From positions 1-64,000 of the forward strand of contig DXBX01000033.1 of the NCBI GenBank assembly GCA_019116285.1: a stretch of 64,000 nt of DNA. Direction: 5' to 3'. Positions 1-9,304 of this stretch are shown here, one piece after another. This DNA comes from Candidatus Bacteroides merdigallinarum (GTDB lineage Bacteria > Bacteroidota > Bacteroidia > Bacteroidales > Bacteroidaceae). Under the pieces are notes generated by a model. That model was not told the DNA's origin. It did no database searches and saw only the letters and a list, made by a program, of their open reading frames with translations. The first letter of the stretch is position 1, and each line of letters opens with the position of its first letter. The translations under genes and the position numbers were made by a program.

Positions 1-104
1 AAGCCGATGTAAGCAGTCACTTGTTCCTTGGCCAGCAACTCTTCCGTGCCGGGCATCATGTCGTGGAGCATGCCACGCCATCTTAATTCTTCTACAAAAT
101 TCAT
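1..104 (-). CDS. tyrS: Tyrosyl-tRNA synthetase, N-terminal part
   Basis: Only the first 34 codons lie in the window; the gene runs off the left edge. The minus-strand translation begins [19 protein letters not shown] and continues through a short GTEELL segment to AYIGF, which matches the conserved start of bacterial TyrRS just before the nucleotide-binding HIGH region. The enzyme charges tRNA-Tyr in the cytoplasm. It has its own Bacteroidetes-type promoter about 40 bases upstream, so it is probably transcribed separately from the tatD chain, which points the same way. Identity rests on this short N-terminus only. Confidence 0.8.
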   Translation of the reverse strand, partial: MNFVEELRWRGMLHDMMPGTEELLAKEQVTAYIG

Positions 105-144
105 CGAATGAGTATCTGTTTATTGGTTTAATTGTTTATTGGCG

Positions 145-152
145 CAAAAGTA
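145..152 (-). promoter_or_regulatory. Promoter -7 element for tyrS
   Basis: On the minus strand this reads TACTTTTG, a full match to the Bacteroidetes sigma-ABfr -7 consensus TAnnTTTG. It lies about 40 bases before the tyrS ATG, giving a short leader. The -33 half was not clearly resolved. Confidence 0.6.
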
Positions 153-191
153 CGACACTTTCTCTGAAGAAGCAACCTTCGCGGAGGGAAT

Positions 192-827
192 TTAATGAAA
201 GAAAACGGATTGCACGTTGATACGGACAACTTCACACAGGTTTATGCAGGAGATTTGGCGTGCAACGGCCACCCGTTCATAAACTTCCGCAACAGACGTC
301 GGGCTTTCATCCGTCTCGATAAAAAAACGGGATAAAGGCACTGCCCGCAAGGCCTCTTCCTGAAACTTCACACCGAAGGAGAGGTAGAAACCGTGGCGTA
401 GCAATTCGCCGGCCAACTGCGCCTTCCCACGGAATCCGTGAATTATCCAAGGCACCTGCGGCGCCAGTCGCTTCCGTAAACGCAGCAAGCCGTCCGTAGC
501 CTTTACCAGATGAATAATCAACGGCTTGCCAACCTCCTCGGCCATTTCTGCCTGCCGCACAAAGACAGCCTCCTGCATCTCCATGGGCACCTGCACCAGC
601 TTGTCAAGCCCTGCCTCGCCTATAGCCAACGTCTGCGGATGATTTGCTGCCTCCCGCAGATTTTCCCAATCCTCCTGCCTCACCTCGCCTTGTTGCAAAG
701 CCCAAGGATGCACCCCTACCGAATACCATTGCCCCGGACAAGGCACGAAGTCGGCGGGCGAACGATTGACTATACGGAAACCGTCTCCACCCGGATGGTG
801 TGTATGGATATCAAAATAATCGGCCAT
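192..827 (-). CDS. tatD: TatD-family metal-dependent hydrolase
   Basis: Member of the TatD/YcfH amidohydrolase-fold family (metal-dependent DNase-like hydrolases). The N-terminus MADYFDIHTHH carries the HxH metal ligands. GEAGLDK supplies the conserved metal-binding Glu, IIHLVK and WIIHGFRG the further His ligands, and FIETDESP the late Asp. At about 211 residues it is shorter than the usual ~260 but has all these motifs. An upstream in-frame start exists but would lie inside yidD; the ATG at 827 follows the yidD stop and places HTHH at the N-terminus, so I prefer it. It is the last gene of the chain running from metK. The substrate is unknown. Confidence 0.85.
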   Translation of the reverse strand: MADYFDIHTHHPGGDGFRIVNRSPADFVPCPGQWYSVGVHPWALQQGEVRQEDWENLREAANHPQTLAIGEAGLDKLVQVPMEMQEAVFVRQAEMAEEVGKPLIIHLVKATDGLLRLRKRLAPQVPWIIHGFRGKAQLAGELLRHGFYLSFGVKFQEEALRAVPLSRFFIETDESPTSVAEVYERVAVARQISCINLCEVVRINVQSVFFH

Positions 828-846
828 AGAAGGAATGGAAGGTATA

Positions 847-1077
847 TCAAGGCACCGGGTCATACCCCGAACCTCCCCACGGATGACAACGCAACAGACG
901 CCGTACAGCCAGGTAGAGCCCTTTGAAAGGTCCATGCTTGCGGATAGCCTCCACGGCATATTGCGAACAAGTGGGAGTAAACCGACATGAAGCCGGCGTG
1001 AAAGGGGAGATACACTTCTGGTAAAAATAGATGGGAAGCAGCAGGACGGTTGAAAAAGCTTTCAGCAACCAGCTCAT
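847..1077 (-). CDS. yidD: Membrane protein insertion efficiency factor YidD
   Basis: A 76-residue protein with the family pattern: a hydrophobic N-terminal helix, then [18 protein letters not shown] with its clustered Cys residues, and [12 protein letters not shown] near the C-terminus. YidD is a small inner-face membrane-associated protein that helps YidC-dependent insertion of membrane proteins. Its ATG overlaps the rnpA stop by four bases, the usual rnpA-yidD pairing in bacteria, so the two are probably translationally coupled. Unlike many genomes, yidC and rpmH are not adjacent here. Confidence 0.93.
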   Translation of the reverse strand: MSWLLKAFSTVLLLPIYFYQKCISPFTPASCRFTPTCSQYAVEAIRKHGPFKGLYLAVRRLLRCHPWGGSGYDPVP

Positions 1078-1499
1078 TCTTTTGCGCCTCCTGCCTCTTT
1101 GCGCACTTTTGACATCGACAATGTTTCGCCTATCCGTTGCAAGGCCGTCCGCATGCGTTCGACGATGATTTCAGAATCGGCCACCCGGTCGGACAGATAG
1201 ATAAAAGCAATAGCGACGCGGCAACCCGCCTGCTCCACTATCTCCAGCAACGGTTGCTTGTTCAAACGATAAGCCTCGCGCACGCGGCGCTTCACGCGGT
1301 TGCGCTTCACCGCCCTCTTGAAGCGGCGCTTCGACACGCTGACCAGGATGGAAACGGGCGCATCCAACTCATCTACAGGCAGCCAAACTACCCGTAAAGG
1401 AAATAGAGAAAATGAGCGGGAGCCTCCCGCAAACATTTTCTCTATCACTTTTTTCCTGTTCAGCCGTTCGGCTTTATGCAGCGTATTTATCATCAACAA
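1074..1499 (-). CDS. rnpA: Ribonuclease P protein component
   Basis: A basic protein of 141 residues with the RNase P protein signature: KAERLNRKK at the N-terminus and the RNA-binding helix [20 protein letters not shown] (the RNR motif). It assists the catalytic RNA in removing 5' leaders from pre-tRNAs. The N-terminus could begin at M1 or at the third residue (MINTLHK); the difference is trivial. It overlaps yidD downstream by four bases and follows hemD by 27 bases. A C-terminal tail of about 25 residues beyond the core is typical of Bacteroidetes members. Confidence 0.95.
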   Translation of the reverse strand: MLMINTLHKAERLNRKKVIEKMFAGGSRSFSLFPLRVVWLPVDELDAPVSILVSVSKRRFKRAVKRNRVKRRVREAYRLNKQPLLEIVEQAGCRVAIAFIYLSDRVADSEIIVERMRTALQRIGETLSMSKVRKEAGGAKE

Positions 1500-1526
1500 A
1501 ATATTCCGCAGGACAAAGCCGGGAAG

Positions 1527-2279
1527 TTACTTTTCTTTGTTATTTTCCCGGATAAACATATCAAGCGCAGCCGTCATCGAAGGAGCCTGCACGCTGGGAG
1601 CCTCCAAATCCAAGCGCAAACCGGCATCGCGTACTGCTTGTGCCGTGGTGCTGCCAAAGGTGCCTATCTTGATATCCTTCTGCTCGAAGTTGGGGAAATT
1701 CTTCTTCAATGAGCTGACGCCGGCAGGGCTAAAGAACACCAGCATATCATAGTCGAACTCCTCGCCCGGCTTGAAATCATTGCTCACCGTGCGGTACATC
1801 ACCACCTCGGTATGTTGGATTTTATTCTTGTCCAGCAAGTTCTTGATGTCATCGTTATGCACATCCGACATCGGCACGAGATACTTCTCATTCTTATGCT
1901 TAACAATAGCCGGCAACAAATCATCAAACTTGCCCGTATTACCGAAGAATATCTTCCGCTTGCGGTACTGTACATACTTCTGGATATAAAGAGCAATAGC
2001 TTCCGTCACACAGAAATACTTCATCGTTTCGGGGATGGTCACACGCAACTCCGTACAAAGATTGAAAAAGTGGTCGATGGCATGGCGCGATGTGAAGACA
2101 ACAGCTGTATGGTCAAGAATAGAAACCTTTTGTTGTCTGAACTCTTTGGCCGTCAGGCTCTCCACTTTAATAAACGGGCGAAAATCTATTTTCACACCGT
2201 ACTTCTCAGCAATGTCGTAGTAAGGCGACTTCTCGGAAGTCGGCTTCGGCTGCGACACAAGTACTTTTCTGATCTTCAA
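1527..2279 (-). CDS. hemD: Uroporphyrinogen-III synthase
   Basis: A 250-residue HemD-fold protein. It starts KIRKVLVSQPKP, with the family's opening strand. VVFTSRHAIDHFF is the first-domain switch region. DYDMLVFFSPAGVSSL is the second-domain S-P-x-G-V motif, and IGTFGSTTAQAV the C-terminal G-x-T-A motif. The enzyme cyclises and inverts ring D of hydroxymethylbilane to make uroporphyrinogen III for haem. The family is poorly conserved, but all three landmarks are present. Only four bases separate it from the DUF4271 gene upstream, so the two form one transcript; this neighbour pair is common in Bacteroides. Confidence 0.88.
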   Translation of the reverse strand: MKIRKVLVSQPKPTSEKSPYYDIAEKYGVKIDFRPFIKVESLTAKEFRQQKVSILDHTAVVFTSRHAIDHFFNLCTELRVTIPETMKYFCVTEAIALYIQKYVQYRKRKIFFGNTGKFDDLLPAIVKHKNEKYLVPMSDVHNDDIKNLLDKNKIQHTEVVMYRTVSNDFKPGEEFDYDMLVFFSPAGVSSLKKNFPNFEQKDIKIGTFGSTTAQAVRDAGLRLDLEAPSVQAPSMTAALDMFIRENNKEK

Positions 2280-2283
2280 TGTC

Positions 2284-3018
2284 CTAATAATTTATTGTCC
2301 AGTAATCATTCAACAGCACCAACCCTCGATACAACATGAGGCAAGGGATGATTTCCACGGCGCAAAAGTACAAAATTAAAAAGAGACTGCCATACAAATT
2401 GCTGCAAAAAAGCTTTAACCACTTATAGAACGCCAGTATTTTAAGGAAAAGGAACAATACGATGCCTACTATTACCATTATTTCAAACTCTGAGTTGAAG
2501 TAGACAATAAACAATATGGACAGAAAAAGAGCAAATCCGAGGTAATAAAGAAGGGTAGAATAGGCCTCCATCCAACGTCCGGTAGTCTCCCTGTCAAGAA
2601 ATATCCAACCCAAGAAGAAATAAAGCATCCACTTCAAGAAAACATAGCCGCCACAAATCCCGGCATAAACGCCTACCAACTTCCACGTAGGCTGGGCACC
2701 CAGCAACGCAGGCTGCGACGTGCCGAAACAGATAAACAAATAGAGGCCAATCAGTACGCATGTCTGCCCCACCAGCAACAACAAGTGGCGCATATCACCA
2801 CCCGTTGAATCTGAGAAAATACTGGCGCGCTCGCGATGGAGCAAGAAATCATGCCCCAGCTGAAGCAGGTAATTACGACTGCGCGACAAGACATATGCTG
2901 ACAAGAAAAAGCATCCCAGCAACAAGATCGTCACCACCTCATCCATACGAAAAGTATAAGGTATGGGGATTCGCTCTCCGGCCCAAGCCGCTACAGTTGC
3001 CAGCAGAATATTCGTCAT
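2284..3018 (-). CDS. DUF4271 multi-pass membrane protein
   Basis: A 244-residue integral membrane protein with about six or seven hydrophobic segments, matching the DUF4271 family that sits beside hemD in Bacteroidetes. After a short N-terminus it has a first helix (VTILLLGCFFLSAYVL), a soluble loop of about 35 residues, then regularly spaced helices to the end (SLFLILYFCAVEIIPCLML). No catalytic motif is visible and the function is unknown. Its ATG overlaps the stop of the LOG-family gene by four bases. The positional link to hemD is a fact; a role in haem metabolism is only a guess. Confidence 0.75.
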   Translation of the reverse strand: MTNILLATVAAWAGERIPIPYTFRMDEVVTILLLGCFFLSAYVLSRSRNYLLQLGHDFLLHRERASIFSDSTGGDMRHLLLLVGQTCVLIGLYLFICFGTSQPALLGAQPTWKLVGVYAGICGGYVFLKWMLYFFLGWIFLDRETTGRWMEAYSTLLYYLGFALFLSILFIVYFNSEFEIMVIVGIVLFLFLKILAFYKWLKLFCSNLYGSLFLILYFCAVEIIPCLMLYRGLVLLNDYWTINY

Positions 3019-3593
3019 AAGGCAGCAAATTTACGGATAGAGGCATCCCAACGGGGAAGACTGCCCGCCAGATCGACCGCTTCCTGCGACGAGCGCGCCA
3101 CCTGCCAAAGACCGGCATGACGCACACCCATGAAATGTTCGCCGATGGCCCGGTCGAACATCTCCAGCAGAGGATCGTAGTAACCGCGTATGTTCAGAAT
3201 CACGATGGGATTCAAGTAGAGTCCCAATTGCTTCCAGGTGATTGCTTCGAGCAACTCCTCCAACGTACCACAACCACCGGGCAGGGCGATGACAGCATCG
3301 GCCAGACGCAGCATTGTCCGCTTGCGCTCATGCATATCCTCTGTTATAATCAACTCACTCAGCCCCGTATGATGCCACCCTTGCTCCACCATAAAGCGGG
3401 GGATGACACCCGTCACCCGACCACCTGCAGCCAAAGCGGCATCGCTCACGGCACCCATAAGACCCATGTTACCTGCCCCGTTCACCACACGGATGCCGCG
3501 GCTGCCCAGGAGGGTACCCAGGCTGCGCGCGGCGTCCATATAGGCCGGGTCTATCTTGGTGCTTGACGCACAGTAGACACAAACGGTTTTCAT
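3015..3593 (-). CDS. LOG family protein (TIGR00730 type)
   Basis: A Rossmann-like protein of about 192 residues with the LOG/lysine-decarboxylase-like motifs: CVYCASS at the N-terminus, [26 protein letters not shown], and [18 protein letters not shown] (the PGGxGTxxE motif). Characterised homologues are phosphoribohydrolases that release cytokinin-type bases from nucleoside monophosphates, or act on AMP-like nucleotides. The physiological substrate in Bacteroides is unknown. The ATG at 3593 overlaps the metK stop as ATGA; a longer frame upstream would run into metK and lacks family sequence, so this start is chosen. It is the second gene of the metK operon. Confidence 0.88.
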   Translation of the reverse strand: MKTVCVYCASSTKIDPAYMDAARSLGTLLGSRGIRVVNGAGNMGLMGAVSDAALAAGGRVTGVIPRFMVEQGWHHTGLSELIITEDMHERKRTMLRLADAVIALPGGCGTLEELLEAITWKQLGLYLNPIVILNIRGYYDPLLEMFDRAIGEHFMGVRHAGLWQVARSSQEAVDLAGSLPRWDASIRKFAAL

Positions 3594-4885
3594 TTCAGTC
3601 CGAAGGCTTCTTTTACCTTGTCTACATAATCCAGCTTCTCCCACGTGAAGAGCTCTACCTCTACGTCCTTATTGCCCTCGTAGCGGCTGCGGAAATGCTT
3701 CACCACGGTCTTCGGCTCGCGGCCCATATGGCCGTAGGCCGCCGTTTCCTGATAGATGGGATTGCGCAATTTCAGACGGTCCTCGATAGCCTTGGGGCGG
3801 AGGTCGAACAGCTGGTCAATCTTCTGGGCTATCTCGCCATCAGTCAGATTCACATGGCTGCGACCGTAGGTGTTGACGTAGATATTGATGGGGCGTGCCA
3901 CGCCGATGGCATAGCTGACCTGCACCAACATCTCGTCGGCCACGCCGGCAGCTACCAGGTTCTTGGCGATGTGACGGGCGGCGTATGCGGCGCTGCGGTC
4001 CACCTTCGAGGGGTCCTTGCCGGAGAAAGCACCGCCTCCGTGGGCACCCTTGCCGCCGTAAGTATCAACGATGATCTTACGTCCTGTCAAGCCCGTGTCT
4101 CCGTGAGGACCGCCGATGACGAACTTGCCCGTGGGGTTGACGAAGTACTTGATCTGGTCGTTGAACAAGGCCAGCACCTTCGGTGCATGGATGGAGGCGA
4201 TGACGCGGGGCATCAGCGTATGGATGACGTCACGACGGATGACGGCCAGCATCTCCTCGTCGGCCTTCAGCTGGGCCTCGGGCGTGTCGTTGGCAGGCTG
4301 GATGAACTCGTCGTGCTGGGTGGAGACCACAATGGTATCGATACGCACGGGTGTGCCGTTGTCATCATATTCAATGGTCACCTGGCTCTTCGAGTCGGGA
4401 CGCAGGTAGGTCATCTCCTTGCCCTCGCGACGGATGTCGGCCAACACCTGGAGAATGCGGTGAGCCAGGTCGAGGGACAGGGGCATGTAGTTTTCTGTCT
4501 CGTTGGTGGCGTAGCCGAACATCATGCCTTGGTCTCCCGCGCCTTGATCCATGGGGTCTTGGCGCTCCACGCCGCGGTTGATGTCGGGACTTTGCTCATG
4601 GATGGCGCTCAAGACGCCGCACGAGTTACTCTCGAACATGTACTCGCCCTTGGTATAACCAATCTTCTTGATGACTTCGCGGGCAATGAGCGGCATGTCC
4701 ACGTAGGCTTTGGTTTTCACTTCACCGGCCAGCACTACCTGTCCGGTAGTCACCAGCGTTTCGCAAGCTACTTTAGAACTGGGGTCGTAGGCCAGCAGTT
4801 TGTCAAGCACAGCGTCCGATATTTGATCGGCCACTTTGTCGGGGTGTCCTTCAGACACCGATTCGGATGTGAATAAGTATCCCAT
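3590..4885 (-). CDS. metK: S-adenosylmethionine synthase
   Basis: A 431-residue methionine adenosyltransferase making SAM from methionine and ATP. The signature stretches are present: [14 protein letters not shown], the [12 protein letters not shown] loop, and [19 protein letters not shown]. The length is typical of the Bacteroidetes form. It heads the seven-gene minus-strand chain down to tatD. Upstream are a clear TAnnTTTG promoter and a leader of about 170 bases that holds a candidate SAM-II-type riboswitch, so SAM feedback on its own synthase is the likely control. The window does not otherwise contain methionine genes. Confidence 0.97.
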   Translation of the reverse strand: MGYLFTSESVSEGHPDKVADQISDAVLDKLLAYDPSSKVACETLVTTGQVVLAGEVKTKAYVDMPLIAREVIKKIGYTKGEYMFESNSCGVLSAIHEQSPDINRGVERQDPMDQGAGDQGMMFGYATNETENYMPLSLDLAHRILQVLADIRREGKEMTYLRPDSKSQVTIEYDDNGTPVRIDTIVVSTQHDEFIQPANDTPEAQLKADEEMLAVIRRDVIHTLMPRVIASIHAPKVLALFNDQIKYFVNPTGKFVIGGPHGDTGLTGRKIIVDTYGGKGAHGGGAFSGKDPSKVDRSAAYAARHIAKNLVAAGVADEMLVQVSYAIGVARPINIYVNTYGRSHVNLTDGEIAQKIDQLFDLRPKAIEDRLKLRNPIYQETAAYGHMGREPKTVVKHFRSRYEGNKDVEVELFTWEKLDYVDKVKEAFGLK

Positions 4886-4987
4886 TTCTTGAATGAAAAA
4901 TTAAGAATTAAAAAATCTGGAACAAGGAGCAGAAGAGGGAGTAGATGGCCACCCGTCCTTTACAGGCTTGGGCACTTATGGTCAGAA

Positions 4988-5046
4988 AAGGATGTGTTTT
5001 AGCATTTTTTTCTGTGGTTGCAAGCTACTCAAATCTTTCCACACGC
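4988..5046 (-). promoter_or_regulatory. Candidate SAM-II-type riboswitch in metK leader
   Basis: Read as RNA, the minus strand has a stem GUGUGG (5044-5039) closing on CCACA (5017-5013). Its loop carries GAUUUG and CUUGCAA, and after the stem comes an A-rich run, then UGCUAAAACA (5004-4995). As I recall the SAM-II class, its conserved positions are a GAUUU and a UUGCA in the first loop and an AAAUG..GCUAAA after the stem, so the order and spacing fit. UAGC in the loop can pair with GCUA downstream to give the H-type pseudoknot. The downstream gene is metK, an expected target. The rest of the 308-base gap (4886-4987) shows no further structure I can name. SAM-V or a long-loop SAM-II variant is also possible. 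Confidence 0.65.
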
Positions 5047-5058
5047 TGTTTTCGGGCG

Positions 5059-5066
5059 CAAAGATA
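5059..5066 (-). promoter_or_regulatory. metK: Promoter -7 element for metK
   Basis: Minus-strand TATCTTTG is an exact TAnnTTTG match. Transcription would start near 5053, just before the proposed riboswitch stem, leaving a leader of about 165 bases. Confidence 0.7.
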
Positions 5067-5154
5067 GGAAGTTTCGGCCGGATTGCCACCAAGAATTACA
5101 GAGATTAACACAATAAAAATCCCCCCAAAGGTATAGATTTCCCCGTTCAATCTT

Positions 5155-5162
5155 TATCTTTG
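5155..5162 (+). promoter_or_regulatory. Promoter -7 element for the 5194 gene
   Basis: TATCTTTG on the plus strand, 31 bases before the ATG at 5194. It is divergent from the metK promoter about 90 bases away. Confidence 0.65.
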
Positions 5163-5193
5163 CCACAAAATCACTCTTAATCCATAAAAGACC

Positions 5194-6114
5194 ATGAAGG
5201 AAATGCCTTGCGAAATGCTGCCACTGGCAGTGGAAACCGAGCTAAGCCGAGACTGGACACTATTGTGCGACAAATACTGGAAGTTCAAGAACAATGCCAT
5301 GACCCTTTGTATGAATGCACGCGAATTTCCTACGTCTCGACAAATCAAGTTTGTCTCGTCACGCTCCGGACTGGAATGGAATATAATATGCACTTGGCCC
5401 GAACGAAAAAACCGGTCGGGCTTCTACACATTCTATACCCCCTATACCAATCCGAAAGGAAAGAAAGGCTGCTACTGCCTCAGCGAAGGCGACTGCGAGA
5501 AACTGACCCCGCACTTTCTGGACCGGGTGCGCACCCGCTACCTGCACCCACTCGGCATTTTCCCGAAGACCTTAGACGAAACGATGGAAGCCTATTGCCG
5601 CTACCTGACCAACGGAGAGAATTTCATGTTCATCTCCCACAACACGGGAGCCAAATATATAGTACTAAACCATGGCATTGCCATCATTGACGTGGCCGGC
5701 AACGGATTGGTCACCTACATTACCTTCGTCACCTTCGACATGCTACTCAGTTTCCAGACGCCCTACAAACGGGTCGTGGAACGCATGTATGAATTGTACG
5801 AAGCCAACCACCGCCGCTGGGATTTGGAGCGTTTTGAACGTATCATCAACGAAGAAGGCCTCACGGTCGATGGAGAACCGATGCAACAAATCAAGACCAA
5901 ACCCCGTCGGAAATTCACCGATCCACCCCAAAGCAAGAGCTTAATACAAGGCATACATGACCGGAATTACCAAAAAAACATGGAGCAAATCAACGAAAAT
6001 ATAGCCGAACTATGGGCTCCTGCCAGCCAACGTCCGGGTACGACCTCCTGGATTGCACCTGACGAAATAGCCAAAGGTGTGGAAGAACTATTAAAACAAC
6101 GGAGCAAGAAATAA
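5194..6114 (+). CDS. Conserved-looking protein of unknown function
   Basis: A 306-residue soluble protein that I do not recognise. There is no signal peptide or membrane segment. The first ~110 residues are aromatic- and Cys-rich (CDKYW, WNIICTWPERK, FYTFYTPY, GCYCLSEGDC), and the middle (residues 115-215) looks like a compact alpha/beta domain. The C-terminus is charged, with a KTKPRRK stretch near residue 235. It is transcribed alone from its own promoter, divergent from metK and convergent with folK. Codon use resembles its neighbours, so it looks like a genuine resident gene. The C-terminal helices could bind a partner, but nothing in the sequence fixes a function. Confidence 0.7.
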   Translation: MKEMPCEMLPLAVETELSRDWTLLCDKYWKFKNNAMTLCMNAREFPTSRQIKFVSSRSGLEWNIICTWPERKNRSGFYTFYTPYTNPKGKKGCYCLSEGDCEKLTPHFLDRVRTRYLHPLGIFPKTLDETMEAYCRYLTNGENFMFISHNTGAKYIVLNHGIAIIDVAGNGLVTYITFVTFDMLLSFQTPYKRVVERMYELYEANHRRWDLERFERIINEEGLTVDGEPMQQIKTKPRRKFTDPPQSKSLIQGIHDRNYQKNMEQINENIAELWAPASQRPGTTSWIAPDEIAKGVEELLKQRSKK

Positions 6115-6119
6115 TCTTC

Positions 6120-6569
6120 TCAACCTTGCCGGATCAACTGCACCACCTCGGGCGCAATCTCAGCCAGCGGCTTCAGGACAAAGTCGCGCAAATGCATCAG
6201 CGGATGGGGCAAAGTGAGTTGCGGCGTGTCCACCCGGACAGACCGGCCGGAGTCATCCTGGCAGAGCAGCAGGTCAATGTCTATCACCCGGTCGGCATAC
6301 ACACCGGCCACGGACTTGTGACTGCGCCCCATGACGCGCTCGATCTCTTGCGTCCGCTCCAAGACCTCCAAAGGAAGCAAGGATGTGTGCAACTCGGCCG
6401 CCGCATTGAGGAAAGCATTATCTGATGTGAAGCCCCAAGGCTCCGTAGCATAAAAAGCGGACAGGGAAGTCACCTTCCCTACCCGCTCTTCCAACAGACG
6501 GACCGCCGTGCGCAGGTTCTTCTCCCGGTCGCCGAGGTTCGTCCCAAGACCTATATAATATCTCATCAT
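6120..6569 (-). CDS. folK: Hydroxymethyl-dihydropterin pyrophosphokinase
   Basis: A 149-residue HPPK, the folate-pathway enzyme that transfers pyrophosphate from ATP to 6-hydroxymethyl-7,8-dihydropterin. [15 protein letters not shown] opens the fold, FYATEPWG and FLNAAAEL line the pterin site, and [10 protein letters not shown] with [16 protein letters not shown] are the PROSITE-type catalytic stretches. Two consecutive ATGs overlap the queA stop, so the genes are coupled. It is the last gene of the block that begins with the methyltransferase near 11.5 kb and converges with the 5194 gene six bases away. Confidence 0.95.
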   Translation of the reverse strand: MMRYYIGLGTNLGDREKNLRTAVRLLEERVGKVTSLSAFYATEPWGFTSDNAFLNAAAELHTSLLPLEVLERTQEIERVMGRSHKSVAGVYADRVIDIDLLLCQDDSGRSVRVDTPQLTLPHPLMHLRDFVLKPLAEIAPEVVQLIRQG

Positions 6570-7624
6570 TTGTCCGTAATGAGCATCGCGTCGCCATACG
6601 TGCCGAAGCGGTATCCCTCCTTCAAGGCCACATCGTAAGCGTTCATCACCTCGTCATAACCGCCAAAGGCCGCCACAATCATCAGCAACGTGGACAGCGG
6701 CATCTGGAAGTTGGCCACCATGGCATTGGCCACGGTGAAGTCATAGGGCGGGAAGATAAACTTGTTCGTCCAGCCGTCATAAGGTTTCAGATGCCCGTCG
6801 GTGCTGACGGTGCTCTCGATGGCACGCATCACCGTGGTACCCACGGCGCACACCTGACGGTTCTCGTCCTTGGCACGGTTGACAATGGAGACGGCCTTCT
6901 CGTCCACAATCATCTGCTCGGAGTCGGTCTTGTGCTTCGTCAGGTCCTCCACGTCTATTTCGCGGAAGTTGCCCAGGCCGGCGTGCAGGGTGATGAAGGC
7001 GAAGTTGATTCCCTTTATCTCCAGTCGTTTCAGCAGCTCGCGGCTGAAGTGCAGGTTGGCCGTAGGTGCCGTGACAGCGCCTTCGTGACGGGCAAAGATG
7101 GACTGGAAGCGTTCGGCATCCTCCGGCTCGACAGGGCGGTTGATGATGCTGTGGGGCAGCGGCGTCTCGCCCAGGGCATAGAGTGCCTTCTTGAACTCGT
7201 CGTGCGGACCGTCGTAGAGGAAACGCAGGGTGCGACCGCGGGACGTGGTGTTGTCTATCACTTCGGCCACCATCGAGTCGTCCTCACCGAAATAGAGCTT
7301 GTTGCCGATGCGGATCTTGCGGGCGGGGTCTACCAACACGTCCCACAGACGCAACTCTTCATTCAGCTCACGCAACAGGAAGACCTCAATACGGGCGCCC
7401 GTTTTCTCCTTGTTGCCATAGAGGCGGGCGGGGAAAACCTTCGTGTCATTGAAGATAAAGACGTCCCGGTCGTCGAAGTACTCCAGGATGTCTTTGAAGA
7501 CGCGGTGCTCGATCTCGCCTGTCTTGCGGTGGAGCACCATCAGGCGCGACTCGTCCCTGTACTTCGTGGGGTGCAGGGCGATTTTCTCTTCAGGAAGCTT
7601 GAACTTGAATTGTGACAGTTTCAT
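6566..7624 (-). CDS. queA: S-adenosylmethionine:tRNA ribosyltransferase-isomerase
   Basis: QueA moves the ribosyl part of SAM onto 7-aminomethyl-7-deazaguanine in tRNA to form epoxyqueuosine. The 352-residue product has [18 protein letters not shown] at its start, then [32 protein letters not shown], the APTANLHFS motif, [13 protein letters not shown] and a C-terminal [12 protein letters not shown]. The reading frame stays open 24 codons further upstream, but only the ATG at 7624 gives the normal family N-terminus. Bases 7625-7671 separate it from truB. Confidence 0.95.
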   Translation of the reverse strand: MKLSQFKFKLPEEKIALHPTKYRDESRLMVLHRKTGEIEHRVFKDILEYFDDRDVFIFNDTKVFPARLYGNKEKTGARIEVFLLRELNEELRLWDVLVDPARKIRIGNKLYFGEDDSMVAEVIDNTTSRGRTLRFLYDGPHDEFKKALYALGETPLPHSIINRPVEPEDAERFQSIFARHEGAVTAPTANLHFSRELLKRLEIKGINFAFITLHAGLGNFREIDVEDLTKHKTDSEQMIVDEKAVSIVNRAKDENRQVCAVGTTVMRAIESTVSTDGHLKPYDGWTNKFIFPPYDFTVANAMVANFQMPLSTLLMIVAAFGGYDEVMNAYDVALKEGYRFGTYGDAMLITDK

Positions 7625-7671
7625 AATCTTATAGTTGATAAATGATAAATGACAGTTAATAAGGACCCGGA

Positions 7672-8370
7672 TCATTCCTCCAGCGCATCCACCCACTCGC
7701 GAAAGGCCAGCGGGTCGAGGCAGTCCTCCACGCGGACGTTGCCCACGCGGGTGCGGCGCAAGGCCGTCAGGTGGGCACCGCTATGCAGCGCCTCGCCGAT
7801 GTCGCGCGCCAAGGCCCGGATATAAGTACCCTTGCTGCAGACTACGCGGATGGTAATCTCCGGCACCTCCAGCCGACAGTCCAGCAGCTCTATTTCGTCG
7901 ATGGCCAGGAGCTTGGGCCGGAGATTCACCTCCTCGCCCCGGCGGGCCAGGTCGTAAGCCCGCTCGCCATTCACCATACAGGCCGAGAAGGCAGGCGGCG
8001 TCTGCCAGATTTCGCCCGTGAACTTCGGCAAGGTCTCTTCCACCAGCTCGCGCGTGATGTGCGCCGTGGGATAGGTGGCGTCCACCTCGTGCTCCAGGTC
8101 ATAGCTGGGCGTGGTGGCTCCAAGACGCAGGGTAGCCACATACTCCTTGGTGTGGTGCTGGAACTCCTCGATGCGCTTCGTCGCCCGGCCCGTGCAGACA
8201 ATCATCACTCCTGTGGCCAATGGGTCCAACGTACCCGCATGACCTACCTTCAGCTTCTTCACGCCCAGATGCCGGCAGAGGTGGTAGCGCACGTGCCCCA
8301 CCACCTTGAACGACGTCCAGCCCAGCGGCTTGTCGAAATACAATACCTCGCCTTCCTTGAAGTCCATCAT
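7672..8370 (-). CDS. truB: tRNA pseudouridine(55) synthase
   Basis: A 232-residue TruB, which makes the T-loop pseudouridine at tRNA position 55. The catalytic motif [17 protein letters not shown] supplies the Asp, [11 protein letters not shown] is the N-terminal KP..ps..v motif, and [19 protein letters not shown] the conserved P.ysAikv.G.rlY.laR block. [18 protein letters not shown] completes the fold. There is no C-terminal PUA extension, which is usual in this phylum. Its start overlaps the uppP stop by four bases. Confidence 0.95.
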   Translation of the reverse strand: MMDFKEGEVLYFDKPLGWTSFKVVGHVRYHLCRHLGVKKLKVGHAGTLDPLATGVMIVCTGRATKRIEEFQHHTKEYVATLRLGATTPSYDLEHEVDATYPTAHITRELVEETLPKFTGEIWQTPPAFSACMVNGERAYDLARRGEEVNLRPKLLAIDEIELLDCRLEVPEITIRVVCSKGTYIRALARDIGEALHSGAHLTALRRTRVGNVRVEDCLDPLAFREWVDALEE

Positions 8371-9221
8371 GCCATTTCCAGTGTATGTCCCGTCAGCAGC
8401 AGGGCCAGGATGACCACACCCACAACGATGCGGTACCAGCCGAAAGCCTTGAAGCCGTACTTCGTGACGAAACTAATGAAAAACTTGATGGCCAGCATAG
8501 CCACCACGAAAGCCACTATATTGCCAACAAACAAGGCGGGCAGATTGTTTACGACAATCTCGGTACCGCCGTCCATAAATAGCTTCAACATCTTATACCC
8601 CATGGCGGCGAACATGGTCGGCACGGCCAGGAAGAACGAGAATTCGGCGGCGGCCTTGCGCGTCAGCTTCTGCGCCATGCCGCCCACGATGGTGGCCATG
8701 GAGCGCGACACGCCCGGTATCATCGAGATGCACTGGAACATACCTATCCAAAAAGCCCGTCGCTCCGTCAGGCGCGTCTGTTCGCTGCCCTTGTTGAATA
8801 TCCGGTCGCAGAACAACATGAACACGCCACCCAGAATGAGCATGACGGCCACCACGTAGACATTCTCCAGCATGGCATCGATGAAGTCGCTGCAAAGGAG
8901 GCCCAGCACCGCCGCCGGGATGAAAGCCACCAGCAGCTTCCAGTAGAAATCATACTTGTGCAGGAAACGCTTCAGCGGCCCGGCTCCTTCGGGCGCCGGC
9001 GTATGATTCAGGCGGAAGAAGCGCTTCCAATAGAGCACCACCACCGAAAGGATGGCGCCGAACTGTATGATAAACGTGAATGCCTTGACGAACTCCGTAC
9101 TCTCCACGCCCAAGACGTTCTGCGTGATAATCATGTGCCCCGTGGACGAGACGGGCAGGAATTCAGTCAGTCCCTCTACGATGGCAATGATGATGGTTTC
9201 CCAAATGGTTAAATCTCCCAT
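8367..9221 (-). CDS. uppP: Undecaprenyl-diphosphate phosphatase
   Basis: A 284-residue UppP/BacA membrane enzyme that dephosphorylates undecaprenyl diphosphate to recycle the lipid carrier for peptidoglycan and surface polysaccharide. It has the two family motifs: [17 protein letters not shown] near the N-terminus and [14 protein letters not shown] in the second repeat. About eight hydrophobic segments are visible. It is coupled to truB downstream. A gap of 195 bases separates it from DUF3098 upstream; that gap has a GC-rich tandem repeat but no clear promoter. Confidence 0.95.
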   Translation of the reverse strand: MGDLTIWETIIIAIVEGLTEFLPVSSTGHMIITQNVLGVESTEFVKAFTFIIQFGAILSVVVLYWKRFFRLNHTPAPEGAGPLKRFLHKYDFYWKLLVAFIPAAVLGLLCSDFIDAMLENVYVVAVMLILGGVFMLFCDRIFNKGSEQTRLTERRAFWIGMFQCISMIPGVSRSMATIVGGMAQKLTRKAAAEFSFFLAVPTMFAAMGYKMLKLFMDGGTEIVVNNLPALFVGNIVAFVVAMLAIKFFISFVTKYGFKAFGWYRIVVGVVILALLLTGHTLEMA

Positions 9222-9304
9222 GTGATTGCTTCTTTTAAATCTATGATAATCAATGTATAAAAATCAGGCTATCCACAAGAATGTCCGTCGGCTCCCGCGA
9301 GCAC

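Noticed and set aside
847-1499. rnpA-yidD as a sign that the origin is here
   Set aside because: The pair is often near origins in other phyla, but no DnaA-box cluster, rpmH or dnaA is present at this end.
3563-4876. 437-codon plus-strand frame
   Set aside because: It lies wholly opposite metK; the metK strand has all enzyme motifs, and this frame reads as low-complexity His/Val/Leu sequence.
7771-8859. 362-codon plus-strand frame across truB and uppP
   Set aside because: Antisense to two genes with clear motifs; no family resemblance.
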